Shown: one piece after another, positions 36,710 to 45,545 of the stretch
Layout: each line of letters begins with the position of its first letter
Position numbering within the stretch: the first letter of the stretch is position 1
Assembly: GCF_014212495.1 (NCBI RefSeq)
Contig: NZ_JACKZC010000001.1
Span: 124,001-188,000 of the forward strand
DNA length: 64,000 bases
Reading direction: 5' to 3'
DNA from: Pontibacter sp. Tf4
GTDB taxonomy: Bacteria > Bacteroidota > Bacteroidia > Cytophagales > Hymenobacteraceae
Notes under the pieces: model-generated
Told to the model about the DNA's origin: nothing
Database searches by the model: none
What the model saw: only the letters and a program-made list of their open reading frames with translations
Made by a program: the position numbers and the translations under genes

Positions 36710-36738
36710 GAGCCACTCTGCGGGAGTGGCTCATTTTA
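36710..36738 (-). terminator. Terminator of the PpiD-like gene
   Basis: GAGCCACTC (36710-36718) pairs with GAGTGGCTC (36724-36732), located after the PpiD-like stop on the minus strand. Confidence 0.75.
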
Positions 36739-36757
36739 TACTATAGCAACCGGCGGC

Positions 36758-38857
36758 TTAGAAGAACTTAACGCGGTTATCTACAATGTTGGATTTCTCT
36801 TTAATGGCATCAAATGCTCTGCTTTCTACGTTACCGGTGCGCATGTTTACTAACTGCTGCTTCACACCAGAAAGGTCTTTTACTTCCGGAGCTTTGTTCA
36901 GGGCAGTAAGTTCTACCACCATCACACCACCGTTTCCTTCGAAAGGCTGTGTACGGCCACCCGGCTTCAGACCGAAAGCTTTACCTACTGCTACCGGCTC
37001 CAGGCCGATGCCAGGTATTGTTCCGGCTGCAAACGTTACATCGTCAGCTGTTCTAAGCATAGCATCCGGGCCATAAGCGGCAGCCATCTGGTCTACAGTG
37101 CCTTTTGTTTTCTGTATCTTCTCGATGATCTGTTTTGCCTTCAGTTCGTTACGAACGGCAGCTGTCAGCTCATCTTTGATATCCTCAACTTTAGCGTAGC
37201 CTTTTTCGTGCTTACCAGTCAGTACAGCTACCACAAACTCATCACCGATCTCGAATACCGGCGATACATCTCCTACTTCTGTATCTTTGGCATATGTCCA
37301 GCGCACAAGCTCGCGGGCATTGGTCAGGTTGCCGGCCACAATGTTGTTCTTACCGATCTCTTTTACTTCCTGCTTTACAAGGGCTTTGTTTTCGGCAACA
37401 TTCTTACGGAACCCTTCCAGGTTGTCGCTTGTGCCTGACAGCTCATCAGCTATCGCATAAGCAGCATCGCGGGTAGTTTCGCTTGGCTCAATAGCGCGCT
37501 GTATAGTTGCAATCTTGTACGAGCGGCTTGTTTTAGGAGCAGTAACTTTTACAATGTGGTAACCATATTCCGTCTCCACAAGCTCTGGCAACAGGCCAGC
37601 CGATGAAGCACCAAACACGGCTTTCTCGAATGGCGCTACCATCTGGCCAGACTCAAACCAACCCAGGTCACCGCCCTGCGAGGCAGTACCGTCAGAACCA
37701 TGCTGCGCTGCCATCTGGGCAAAATCAGCACCTTTCTTTATCTGATTCAGGATATCAGTAGCTTTAGCTTTTGCTTCTGCTTTTGCTTCCGGGGTATCAG
37801 CTGATGGCTGGATAAGGATGTGGCTTGCTTTGGCAGCACTCTTACCACCATCTTTAACATCCAGTACTTTATACAGGGTATAAGATGTCTCGGTCGTATA
37901 CGGGCCGTAAACTTTGCCTTCTACCAGGTTTTCGTTGCGCAGTTGCTCAGGCAACTGGCCCGGGATCACATAAGTACCGTTAAATGGCACATCAGAGTTT
38001 GTATTTACGAAGGCAGAGTCGTTGGTAGCTGCTGCAAACTGCTGCGCTACAGAGGCCATTTCTTCCTGGTACGACTTGTTATCTTCTTCTGAGGCAGCTA
38101 CCGGAATGGAAACATACTCTATGCTGCGGCCTTCCTCTACTTTGTAAAGCTCTTTGTTGCGCTCATAAAAATCTTTCAGCTGCGCATCAGTTACGGTTAC
38201 AGCCGAATCCGATATCGTAAAGAATGGTACGTACATTACTTTAACCGATGCGGTGGCATTCTGCGCGTTAAAGAAGTTTTTGGCTTCTGCTGTAGTTACA
38301 TAAACAGACTTGCTCAGCAGGTTGGTGTATTTTGCACGAACGCGGTCGGCGGCTATACCCTGCTCAAAGTTGGTCCACATTGGTCTGTCTTCCGGCGACA
38401 TGTTCTGCAGGTACTGCACGATCTGTGCCTGGTCGAATTCACCTGTCTGTGGGTTTGTGAAAGCCTGACGTACTGCCGGGTGTATGTTGTTACCCTGCAC
38501 CATATCAAACAGTTCTTCTTCCGATACGGCTATGCCCAGGCGCTCGTACTCTTTCTCTAAGGCAATTTTAAAGATCAGCTGATTCCAGGCCTGCTCACGC
38601 ATCATAGCCATTTCACCTTCGTTGGCGCTTCTGCCTATCTGCGCTTCATAGTTCGCCTTGGTTTGCTGGAAAATATTATCAAACTCCTGGTATTCAATCG
38701 TTTCACCAGCTATCTCACCAATCTCGTTGGCGTCGTTTCCAAGAAGCCTTGAGTTTGGCCCAAGCAGGTCGCCGCCTACTACAAAAATGCCAAGCCCAAT
38801 GGCAATGGCGCCTACCGCCCAACCAGACTTCTCTCTAATCTTGTTAATTAATGCCAT
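36758..38857 (-). CDS. ppiD: Membrane-anchored peptidyl-prolyl isomerase (PpiD/SurA-like)
   Basis: 699 residues. One N-terminal membrane anchor (SGWAVGAIAIGLGIFVVGGDLLG) follows a short cytosolic head, as in PpiD. A SurA-N-like chaperone region (about 45-250, with EEELFDMVQGNNIHPAVRQAF and the FNAQNATASVKVMYVPF strand) precedes a parvulin rotamase domain (about 345-450: AKASHILIQPSADTPEA, GADFAQMAAQHGSDGTASQGGDLGWFESGQMVAPFEKAVF, VETEYGYHIVKV). A second, degenerate domain makes up the C-terminus. It assists folding of exported outer-membrane proteins in the periplasm. It lies just downstream of the CNNM/CBS gene. Confidence 0.9.
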   Translation of the reverse strand: MALINKIREKSGWAVGAIAIGLGIFVVGGDLLGPNSRLLGNDANEIGEIAGETIEYQEFDNIFQQTKANYEAQIGRSANEGEMAMMREQAWNQLIFKIALEKEYERLGIAVSEEELFDMVQGNNIHPAVRQAFTNPQTGEFDQAQIVQYLQNMSPEDRPMWTNFEQGIAADRVRAKYTNLLSKSVYVTTAEAKNFFNAQNATASVKVMYVPFFTISDSAVTVTDAQLKDFYERNKELYKVEEGRSIEYVSIPVAASEEDNKSYQEEMASVAQQFAAATNDSAFVNTNSDVPFNGTYVIPGQLPEQLRNENLVEGKVYGPYTTETSYTLYKVLDVKDGGKSAAKASHILIQPSADTPEAKAEAKAKATDILNQIKKGADFAQMAAQHGSDGTASQGGDLGWFESGQMVAPFEKAVFGASSAGLLPELVETEYGYHIVKVTAPKTSRSYKIATIQRAIEPSETTRDAAYAIADELSGTSDNLEGFRKNVAENKALVKQEVKEIGKNNIVAGNLTNARELVRWTYAKDTEVGDVSPVFEIGDEFVVAVLTGKHEKGYAKVEDIKDELTAAVRNELKAKQIIEKIQKTKGTVDQMAAAYGPDAMLRTADDVTFAAGTIPGIGLEPVAVGKAFGLKPGGRTQPFEGNGGVMVVELTALNKAPEVKDLSGVKQQLVNMRTGNVESRAFDAIKEKSNIVDNRVKFF

Positions 38858-38934
38858 TATCTGTTTAACTTATAAAAAGGATTGTGCAAAATAAGGTTAA
38901 TCGCGCTAAAATTCAAAATTTTATGCATTTCTGT

Positions 38935-40233
38935 TTAATGTTCCGGTTCTGCCTGAAAATCTGATGCTTTTACCAGCCGGACGGTGTTTATCCGGTTTTC
39001 GTCCATGGTCAGGATCGTGATCTGGTACGGCGGGTGTTGCAGCACATCGCCCGGCGACGGTATCTCTCCTATCTCTGAAAAAATAAAGCCCCCCAGCGTC
39101 TCATAATCGCCTTCGGGCAGATCCAGGCCATACTTATCGTTCAGGTAGTCAATTTCCAGGCGGGCGCTCAGCATGTATATACCTTTATCGGGCGCGGCCT
39201 GCTCCAGGGTATCATCCAGATCGTACTCGTCCTCTATCTCCCCGAAAATCTCTTCTATCACGTCTTCCACGGTCACGATGCCGGCTGTGCCGCCAAACTC
39301 GTCCAGCACCACGGCTATGCTGCGGTGTTCAGCTACAAACTTTACAAACAGCTCGCTGGCCAGCATGCTTTCCGGCACAAGGCTAACCGGCACCAGTATA
39401 TCTGCTATCTTTTCCGGCCGCTTAAACATATCCAGCTGGTGGCAATAGCCAATAATGTTATCGATGTTATCGCGGTACACCAGTATTTTGGAATGGCCGG
39501 TCTCGGTAAAGGTTTTGCGCAGGCTTTCCACAGGGTCGTTTTCTTCCACAGCTTCTATCTCGGTGCGTGGCACCATACATTCGCGCACCTTTACAGTCCT
39601 GAATTCCAGTACATTATGGAAAATTTCCGGGTCAACTTCCGGGGCGTTCTCCTTATCCGGATGATACAGCCTGTTTTTGATGTAGGTGTTCAGATCCGTA
39701 AAGCCAAATACCGGTTTCTGGTCCGAGAATTCTATTTTAAACAGCTTTTCGGCTACCAGTTTGCTTAGCTTAACAATAACATACACTACCGGGAACAACA
39801 GGTAGTAAAACACAACTATAGGCAGCGCCAGCACCTGCAGCATGCGGTTCGGGTTGATAACGAACAGGCTACGCGGCAAGAACTCTGCTGTCAGCAGCAT
39901 AACCACCGAAGCCACGGCAATCTGAATTACCAGAATAAGCAGGTCGTATTGTACCTGATCCGGGAAGGTGTGGGAAAGCACATTATGCAGCAGGCCGGCA
40001 ATTGCAAAGCCATACAGCACCAGGGCAAGTGTATTTCCGATCAGGGCAGTGCCCATCAGGCGCGAAGGATGCTGCAACAGGTGCCACAATATGCGGCCGG
40101 AGAGCACCCCGTTTTTACCGCTAAGCTCTATCTGCAGCCTGTTGGCCGACATAAAAGCTATTTCGACGCCCGAAAAAAATGCGGACAACAGCAGGCCTGT
40201 TACTAAAAATATGATCTGGTCGGGTTCTATCAT
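38935..40233 (-). CDS. CNNM/CBS-domain membrane protein (hemolysin/CorC family)
   Basis: 432 residues. The CNNM transmembrane domain (about 1-190) has four helices (IIFLVTGLLLSAFFSGVEIAFMSA; GTALIGNTLALVLYGFAIAGLL; LLILVIQIAVASVVMLL; VLALPIVVFYYLLFPVVYVIV). Two CBS domains follow (VRECMVPRTEIEAVEENDPVESL; IADILVPVSLVPESMLASELFV ... AVVLDEFGGTAGIVTVEDVIEEIFGEIEDEYD), then the CorC_HlyC domain (LSARLEIDYLNDKYGLDL). The family is linked to Mg2+ or Co2+ export and homeostasis; haemolytic activity is not implied. Belongs to the lptC operon. Confidence 0.9.
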   Translation of the reverse strand: MIEPDQIIFLVTGLLLSAFFSGVEIAFMSANRLQIELSGKNGVLSGRILWHLLQHPSRLMGTALIGNTLALVLYGFAIAGLLHNVLSHTFPDQVQYDLLILVIQIAVASVVMLLTAEFLPRSLFVINPNRMLQVLALPIVVFYYLLFPVVYVIVKLSKLVAEKLFKIEFSDQKPVFGFTDLNTYIKNRLYHPDKENAPEVDPEIFHNVLEFRTVKVRECMVPRTEIEAVEENDPVESLRKTFTETGHSKILVYRDNIDNIIGYCHQLDMFKRPEKIADILVPVSLVPESMLASELFVKFVAEHRSIAVVLDEFGGTAGIVTVEDVIEEIFGEIEDEYDLDDTLEQAAPDKGIYMLSARLEIDYLNDKYGLDLPEGDYETLGGFIFSEIGEIPSPGDVLQHPPYQITILTMDENRINTVRLVKASDFQAEPEH

Positions 40234-40247
40234 GTCAGGTTATACCG

Positions 40248-40421
40248 TTACCGGGACTGGCTCTTCTTTTTGCGGTAGCCATACAGGATGTACAGCCCCA
40301 AGGAAATCATAAAAATCCAGTAGTTAGCGGCAACACTTTCTTCTATGCTTCTGTGGATGCCAATGATCATTGCCACAAAAGACAGCGATAATAAAATGGT
40401 ATTAATTAATTTTTGGTTCAT
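40248..40421 (-). CDS. 57-residue two-helix membrane protein in the lptC operon
   Basis: ATG at 40421 overlaps the lptC stop by one base (TAATG), a classic coupling arrangement, and the stop lies 14 bp before the CNNM/CBS start. Sequence outline: MNQKLINTILLSLSFVAMII (first helix), a charged loop HRSIEESVAAN, YWIFMISLGLYILYGY (second helix), then a basic tail RKKKSQSR. Such a hairpin with a positive C-terminus implies both ends cytoplasmic. No family recognised. Its position between lptC and a membrane transporter gene suggests an accessory envelope role. Confidence 0.72.
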   Translation of the reverse strand: MNQKLINTILLSLSFVAMIIGIHRSIEESVAANYWIFMISLGLYILYGYRKKKSQSR

Positions 40422-40960
40422 TACTCTTCCAGGTCAAAAACACCTGTTATCTTTTGGATGGTATAATTCTCGAAGTTCTGGTCAGAGCGCAGCCCATGCC
40501 CGGTTACCACGCGGTTCGGAGTTGTTATCTTCACAAACTTATCGGTATAGATCTTGCGGCGACGGCGGTCCCAGTATAGTTCCTCTGTTTCCAGTTTTTC
40601 CTGTTTCAGGATGTTATGCACCTGCACATCTCCTTTTGCAAAATATATTTCCTTGCCTTTATCCTGGTGGCCATAGTTGGCGCGCATAGTAGAGGTTACC
40701 TGGCCTTCCTGCTGCATAAACTCCACGTAAAACCCTTTCGGGAAAACGCCGTCTCCGCCTTCAAATTCCTGCTGCACAGGTGCCTTCATCCGGATCATAA
40801 GCTTGGCTGAATCGCTGTACAGGGTAAAAACATCTTTGTTCTCGATCACAGGGCCCTTGTACTTCACTTCTTTATCCGGGTCTTTCAGGTCCTCGCGGCA
40901 GCCTGCGCCTGTTATCGCAAAGGTTAACAGTAGTACATATTTCCAGCATTTTCTGTTCAT
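40421..40960 (-). CDS. lptC: LPS export periplasmic lipoprotein LptC
   Basis: 179 residues. N-terminal signal with a lipobox-like GAGC (Cys21), so probably lipid-anchored rather than helix-anchored as in E. coli. The body is a beta-jellyroll LptC/OstA-like domain (VFTLYSDSAKLMIRMKAPVQQEFEGGDGVFPKGFYVEF ... ANYGHQDKGKEIYFAKGDVQVHNILKQEKLETEELYWDRRRRKIYTDKFVKITTPNRVVTGHGLRSDQNFENYTI). LptC bridges the LptBFG inner-membrane complex and LptA in LPS transport. Downstream and coupled is the 57-residue membrane protein. Confidence 0.88.
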   Translation of the reverse strand: MNRKCWKYVLLLTFAITGAGCREDLKDPDKEVKYKGPVIENKDVFTLYSDSAKLMIRMKAPVQQEFEGGDGVFPKGFYVEFMQQEGQVTSTMRANYGHQDKGKEIYFAKGDVQVHNILKQEKLETEELYWDRRRRKIYTDKFVKITTPNRVVTGHGLRSDQNFENYTIQKITGVFDLEE

Positions 40961-41045
40961 TGGCCGCTCAGTGGTTTCTGTGTGAAGTTAGCAAATTTTG
41001 TGCGAATGTGTAAATGCCCGGGCAATACGGTAGCTTATAACACAA

Positions 41046-41070
41046 GAAAGGCCGCTTTACAACGGCCTTC
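41046..41070 (-). terminator. Terminator of the barrel gene
   Basis: AAGGCCG (41048-41054) pairs with CGGCCTT (41063-41069) after the barrel gene stop on the minus strand, followed by a T-containing tail. Confidence 0.75.
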
Positions 41071-41095
41071 TGTTTCAATCTATAGTTGGGTATAG

Positions 41096-42388
41096 CTATT
41101 CTATTCTTCGCTTAATAAACCAGCGGCTGTTTACGGTAACGCCAATGTTGAACTGGAAGTAGTTTTCCTGTACACGGCCGTTGTCTTTAGTACCACGCAT
41201 ACCGTAGCCGAACGATGTGTTTAGCTGGTACATATCATAAATGGTAGAGCGGCCAAACGGAAATGTTGCCCCGAATGTAACGCCTTTGTCGTTCAGTTGC
41301 TCGCCGCCAACCTGGTAAGGCGTATTGCCATAGTAAAGACCTCCACGATAAGTCACACGCTCGAAGTAATTACCCACCGAGTTAGCATCTGGCGTGAATT
41401 CGGCACCAACGCTGGCACGGTAGCTGTCAACCAGTTTCTGTTCGTTGTTAAGGTCTTTAAAGTCAGACCATTTCTGTGTAAGGTAATCTGCTGCCAGTGT
41501 AAAGTTAGAACCGTTATCGATGCTGATACCTGCTGCAAAGCTCGACGGCAGATTTACCTTGCCTGTTGTGCTAACGGCAAATAAGCTGTCCTGTACGCTT
41601 AAAGGGGTGCGGCGCTCGAAGGATGCGTAACGGTCAGCATCCAGGTCCGTTTTGTGGGTATAAACAGCTCCGGCACTGAAAAACAGCTTATCGGTTACTT
41701 TGCTTCTATAGTTGGCTCCGGCTTTAAAAAGCAGTGCATTGTACTTTGTTTCCTGGCTTCTTACTACCTGCTCTACCTCTAAGGTTCTGGAGTCAGTTAT
41801 AGTAGAATCCAGTATGGTTGAAATAGACTCCTTGGTGATATTACCGAACAGGTAAGACGCGCTGCCACCAATAGTAAGGCCTTTGGTCAGGCGGATACCG
41901 TGGCCGAACGACAGCTCTGAAATGCCGCCATCGCCAGTATATTGTTCTGTGATCACGATATCTTCCGAGATCCTGTTGCGTGATATCACATCATACGACA
42001 CGTTGGAGTACGGGCGCAGGCTTAGGGCTGTGGTCCAGCGCTGCGACATGATCGGGATGGCTAAGGAAACTGCCGAAAGATTAGCAGTACCGTCTGTCTG
42101 CGACTGGGTGGCATTCTGCAGTTTTTTTACCTCACCGGCTACGCCTAATTCAAAAACAGTAGTGCTGTTATAGTAGAGCAATGCGGGGTTGGCCGTATTT
42201 ATCTGGAAAATATTTCCTGCGCCAACGCCTGTATTAGCCATACCTGCATTCCGGATATTGCCTGTGTTATAGTTGTACTCGCCTATGCCGTAGCGTGAGT
42301 AAGGGGCATTACCAATATTCTGTGCCTGTGCACCATACCCTAAGCAAAGTACAGCAGCGCAAACCAGACCGCGAAGTGTTTTATACAT
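41096..42388 (-). CDS. Outer-membrane beta-barrel protein, FadL-like
   Basis: 430 residues. Signal peptide (MYKTLRGLVCAAVLCLGYGAQAQ) followed by NIGNAPYSRYGIGEYNYNTGNIRNAGMANTGVG, a motif typical of Bacteroidota FadL/PorV-like barrels, and many short amphipathic beta strands. The last strand ends in VTVNSRWFIKRRIE. It probably carries hydrophobic or lipid ligands across the outer membrane; substrate unknown. Its start overlaps the coaX stop by 8 bp (42381-42388), so it is coupled downstream of coaX and upstream of lptC. Confidence 0.8.
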   Translation of the reverse strand: MYKTLRGLVCAAVLCLGYGAQAQNIGNAPYSRYGIGEYNYNTGNIRNAGMANTGVGAGNIFQINTANPALLYYNSTTVFELGVAGEVKKLQNATQSQTDGTANLSAVSLAIPIMSQRWTTALSLRPYSNVSYDVISRNRISEDIVITEQYTGDGGISELSFGHGIRLTKGLTIGGSASYLFGNITKESISTILDSTITDSRTLEVEQVVRSQETKYNALLFKAGANYRSKVTDKLFFSAGAVYTHKTDLDADRYASFERRTPLSVQDSLFAVSTTGKVNLPSSFAAGISIDNGSNFTLAADYLTQKWSDFKDLNNEQKLVDSYRASVGAEFTPDANSVGNYFERVTYRGGLYYGNTPYQVGGEQLNDKGVTFGATFPFGRSTIYDMYQLNTSFGYGMRGTKDNGRVQENYFQFNIGVTVNSRWFIKRRIE

Positions 42389-43100
42389 TATGAATCAAAA
42401 TTCTGTGAAGCCCGATCAAGACTAATTCAGGAATTACAAAGATGCGTCCTTTTAATTTACTTTCAAAAAATCCTGCATCGCCACCGCAAAGTATAACGGT
42501 TAAATCCGGCGCTTTTTTGGAATATAGTTGTATTAAACCGTTAAGTTCGGCTATAGTACCCACCAAAACGCCACTCAAAATAGACTCTTGTGTGGTTTGC
42601 CCGGTTAGTGTAAAGTTATCAGGAATTTGGTCTATTAACGGAAGCCTTTGTGTAAAAGTATGCAGGGCCTTTAATTTCATGCGCAGCCCCGGCGCAATGC
42701 CGCCGCCCTCGTAACTTCCGTTGCTGGTCACAAACTCATGGGTAATGGCTGTGCCGGCATCAAACACCAGGCAATTCTGTTCCGGGAAAAAGTAATGTGC
42801 CCCAACGGCGGCTGCAATTCTGTCGGCACCCAAGGTTTGCGGCGTTTTATAGTTGTTTAAAACAGGCAAGGCTGTCTGTGCCGATAAAACCACTGTTTTA
42901 CCGGTTACAGACAGCCTTGCGCTATAGTCTGCAGCATCGGCGGCTACGCTGGCAACTATGGCATGCTCAAATGTATGGTTTGTTATCTCTGCCGGGATGT
43001 TTTCCAATCCCTGAAAATAGCCCTGTTTTACCAGGTTATTTCCTTCGAAGATGCCATACTTGGTGCCGGTATTGCCCGCATCAACCGCAATGCTTTGCAT
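42381..43100 (-). CDS. coaX: Type III pantothenate kinase
   Basis: 239 residues, ASKHA-fold kinase that phosphorylates pantothenate, the first committed step of CoA synthesis. Motifs: AVDAGNTGTKYGIF (phosphate 1, about 5-18), LGADRIAAAVGA, and VFDAGTAITHEFVTSNGSYEGGGIAPG (about 117-143). The final ILCGGDAGFFESKL fits the family. CoaX enzymes are not inhibited by CoA. With panC and panD in the window this completes much of the CoA pathway. It lies just 6 bp after the RluB-like gene. Confidence 0.94.
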   Translation of the reverse strand: MQSIAVDAGNTGTKYGIFEGNNLVKQGYFQGLENIPAEITNHTFEHAIVASVAADAADYSARLSVTGKTVVLSAQTALPVLNNYKTPQTLGADRIAAAVGAHYFFPEQNCLVFDAGTAITHEFVTSNGSYEGGGIAPGLRMKLKALHTFTQRLPLIDQIPDNFTLTGQTTQESILSGVLVGTIAELNGLIQLYSKKAPDLTVILCGGDAGFFESKLKGRIFVIPELVLIGLHRILIHNV

Positions 43101-43106
43101 AGGTTC

Positions 43107-44894
43107 TTACATAAAGTATTTCAGACGGATCAGCTCTTTCTCTGAAAGGTAACGCCAGTTGCCGCGTGGCAGGTCTTTTTTAGTCAGGCCTGCATACTGC
43201 ACTCTGTCCAGCGATACTACTTCGTAACCAAGGTGCTCGAAAATACGGCGCACAATGCGGTTACGGCCAATGTGTATCTCCAGCCCCAGGAACTTGCCTG
43301 TATCGCCGATCATCGCCACATCATCTACTTCGGCTTTGCCATCCTCCAGTTCTACGCCTTCCGCTACTTTCAGGAAATCTTCTTTCGTGATCTGCTTGTC
43401 CAGTTCTACCTGGTAAATCTTTTTAACACCGTTAGATGGGTGCGTCAGCTTTTGGGCCAGTTCGCCATCGTTTGTAAACAGCAGCAAACCAGTTGTATTA
43501 CGGTCTAAGCGGCCCACCGGGAAGATGCGTTCGTTTGAAGCTTTTTCTACCAGGCTCATCACTGTTTTGCGGCCTTCCGGATCGTCTGTTGTGGTCAGGA
43601 AATCCTTTGGCTTGTTCAGCAGCACGTATACCAGTTTCTCGCGGTTCAGGATCTTTTTGCCATACTGCACGGTGTCTTCCGGACGAACTTTAAAGCCCAT
43701 TTCGGTTACAACCTGGCCGTTCACTTTAATTTCACCCGATTCGATCAGCGTATCAGCTTCGCGGCGCGAGCAGATACCGGCATTAGCAATGTAACGGTTC
43801 AGGCGGATAGTGCCGTCGTTCTCTTCCTTACGGTTGCTTTTTTTGATGCGCGGATTGTTCTCGTAATGCTTGGTGTTATAGTTTGGTGTTTCCGGCTCGC
43901 CCAGTTCTTCACGGTTCGAGAAGCTGGTTCTGCGGTCTCTGCTATTAAACTTGCCACCACGGTCAGACTTGAAGTTTCTTTTCTCACCATCAAAGCTGCG
44001 CTCTTCTCTTCTGAAAGGTCTTTCTTCGCGGTTGTCTCTTCTGTCTGATTTAAACGGACGACGTTCGCCGCCTTCGTTTCTGTCTGAACTATAGTTGCGG
44101 CGCTCGCCACGATCTTCACGGTTAAAGCTACGTTTTTCGCCGCGTTCTTCTCTGTTGAACGGTTTGCGGTCCTCGCGGTCGTTTCTGAAAGAGCGTCTTT
44201 CCTCGCCACCTTCTTCTCTCGGTCCACGACGGTCCTCACGACGATCGGAGCTATAGTTACGACGCTCGTCTCTTTCGGTGCGTTCGCCAAACGATCTGCG
44301 TTCGCCACCTTCTCTTCTGTCGTTGTAAGGCTTGCGCTCTCCACGATCTGAGTTGAATGAGCGGCGCTCTCCGCGGTTATAGTTACGCTCCTGGCCTTCC
44401 TCGCGGCGTGGCTTAAAACCACCGCGCTCTTCACGCTCTTCGTTTCCGCGCTTAAAGCTGAATTTCTTTACGCCACTCTCCTCGCTGCTATCTTCTCTTT
44501 TAAAGGCAGGGCGGTCGTTGCCAAAAGAACGGCCTTCGCTATTTCTTCTGTCAGGGTTAAATGATCTGCGCTCACCACCTTCGTTTCTGTCTGAACTATA
44601 GTTGCGGCGCTCCCCACGATCTTCACGGTTAAAGCTGCGTCTCTCACCACGGTCTTCGCGGTTAAAGTCACGCTTTTCGCCACCTTCTCTGCGGTCTCTG
44701 AACGATCTTCTTTCGCCTTCTTCGCCTCTTTCAGAATTGAATGAGCGGCGGTCTGTATCTTCGTATTTATCTCTTCTGTTAAATATTTTTTTCTCGCCAC
44801 GGTCATTACGCGGACGGTCAGACGAGAAGCGGTTATTCTCTCTTCTTCCTGCGCCGTCGTTGCCGCGGGCAGGTCTTTCGTTATCTCTTGCCAT
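43107..44894 (-). CDS. RluB-like rRNA pseudouridine synthase with 363-residue disordered N-terminus
   Basis: 595 residues, more than twice the size of a plain RluB. Residues 1-363 are low-complexity repeats rich in Arg, Glu, Ser, Phe, Asn and Asp (units such as DRGERRSFNRE and RNYSSDRNEGGERR), predicted disordered and highly charged. The S4 RNA-binding domain starts at about 364 (RLNRYIANAGICSRREADTLI), and the catalytic domain has Asp464 in GRLDRNTTGLLLFTNDG. The enzyme makes pseudouridine in 23S rRNA; the extension likely binds RNA or forms condensates, by analogy with Bacteroidota paralogues. The unit RNYSSD is encoded by AAC TAT AGT TC, the iterated octamer. Upstream of coaX. Confidence 0.9.
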   Translation of the reverse strand: MARDNERPARGNDGAGRRENNRFSSDRPRNDRGEKKIFNRRDKYEDTDRRSFNSERGEEGERRSFRDRREGGEKRDFNREDRGERRSFNREDRGERRNYSSDRNEGGERRSFNPDRRNSEGRSFGNDRPAFKREDSSEESGVKKFSFKRGNEEREERGGFKPRREEGQERNYNRGERRSFNSDRGERKPYNDRREGGERRSFGERTERDERRNYSSDRREDRRGPREEGGEERRSFRNDREDRKPFNREERGEKRSFNREDRGERRNYSSDRNEGGERRPFKSDRRDNREERPFRREERSFDGEKRNFKSDRGGKFNSRDRRTSFSNREELGEPETPNYNTKHYENNPRIKKSNRKEENDGTIRLNRYIANAGICSRREADTLIESGEIKVNGQVVTEMGFKVRPEDTVQYGKKILNREKLVYVLLNKPKDFLTTTDDPEGRKTVMSLVEKASNERIFPVGRLDRNTTGLLLFTNDGELAQKLTHPSNGVKKIYQVELDKQITKEDFLKVAEGVELEDGKAEVDDVAMIGDTGKFLGLEIHIGRNRIVRRIFEHLGYEVVSLDRVQYAGLTKKDLPRGNWRYLSEKELIRLKYFM

Positions 44895-44972
44895 TGTTAA
44901 TTTCTTTTGATGCAGTATCGCTACTGTACCTTATATGCAGTAAAATTGAAAATTCGTTGTTGTGTGGGGTCG

Positions 44973-45533
44973 CTAATCTGCTATTTCGCCAATGGTATTC
45001 TCTTCGGTGGCGAAGTCTTTTAGCTGTGGAAGGTCTTTTATGTGGTTGATACCAAAGTAATCCATAAACTTCTGCGAAGTGCCGTAAAGTACCGGCCTTC
45101 CGATGGTATCGGCTTTTCCTTTAATTTCTATCAGGTCTTTTTCCAGCAGTTTCTGGACGGCGTAATCGCAGCCAACGCCACGGATCTGCTCCAGGGCACT
45201 GCGGGTAATAGGTTGTTTGTAGGCAATAATTGCCAGCGTCTCGAGTGCGGACGCTGACAATTTCTTTTTGGATTTCTGTTTGAGGTAAACGCTTACCGTT
45301 TCCTGGTACTCCGGCTTGGTCAGGAACTGGTAGCCGCCCCCGATCGCGTAGATCTGGAAGGCAAAACCGGTCTCGTTCAGCTGCTCGTTAATGGCTTCTA
45401 TGCTTTCCAATACATCACCAACAGCAATTTCCATCTGCAGCGCTTCGGTAAGGCAACGCTGTATCTCCTCTATGCTGATAGGTGACTGGGCACAGAAAAC
45501 CAGTGCCTGTATATGGTGCTGCAGGATATTCAA
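44973..45533 (-). CDS. scpB: Segregation and condensation protein B
   Basis: 186 residues, two winged-helix domains of the SMC-ScpAB condensin. Conserved segments: HIQALVFCAQSPISIEEIQRCL near the start and KLSASALETLAIIAYKQPITRSALEQIRGVGCDYAVQKLLEKDLIEIKGKADTIGRPVLYGTSQKFMDYFGI. It helps compact and segregate the chromosome. The start is TTG 45533; there is no ATG in frame, and the start lies 12 bp after the DksA-like stop, so the two genes are coupled. Confidence 0.92.
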   Translation of the reverse strand: MNILQHHIQALVFCAQSPISIEEIQRCLTEALQMEIAVGDVLESIEAINEQLNETGFAFQIYAIGGGYQFLTKPEYQETVSVYLKQKSKKKLSASALETLAIIAYKQPITRSALEQIRGVGCDYAVQKLLEKDLIEIKGKADTIGRPVLYGTSQKFMDYFGINHIKDLPQLKDFATEENTIGEIAD

Positions 45534-45545
45534 AGAAGTAAAAGT

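Noticed and set aside
43799..44434. 211-residue Ala/Thr/Val-rich frame inside the RluB-like gene
   Set aside because: A shadow of the Arg/Glu repeat in another frame; codon periodicity belongs to the RluB-like gene.
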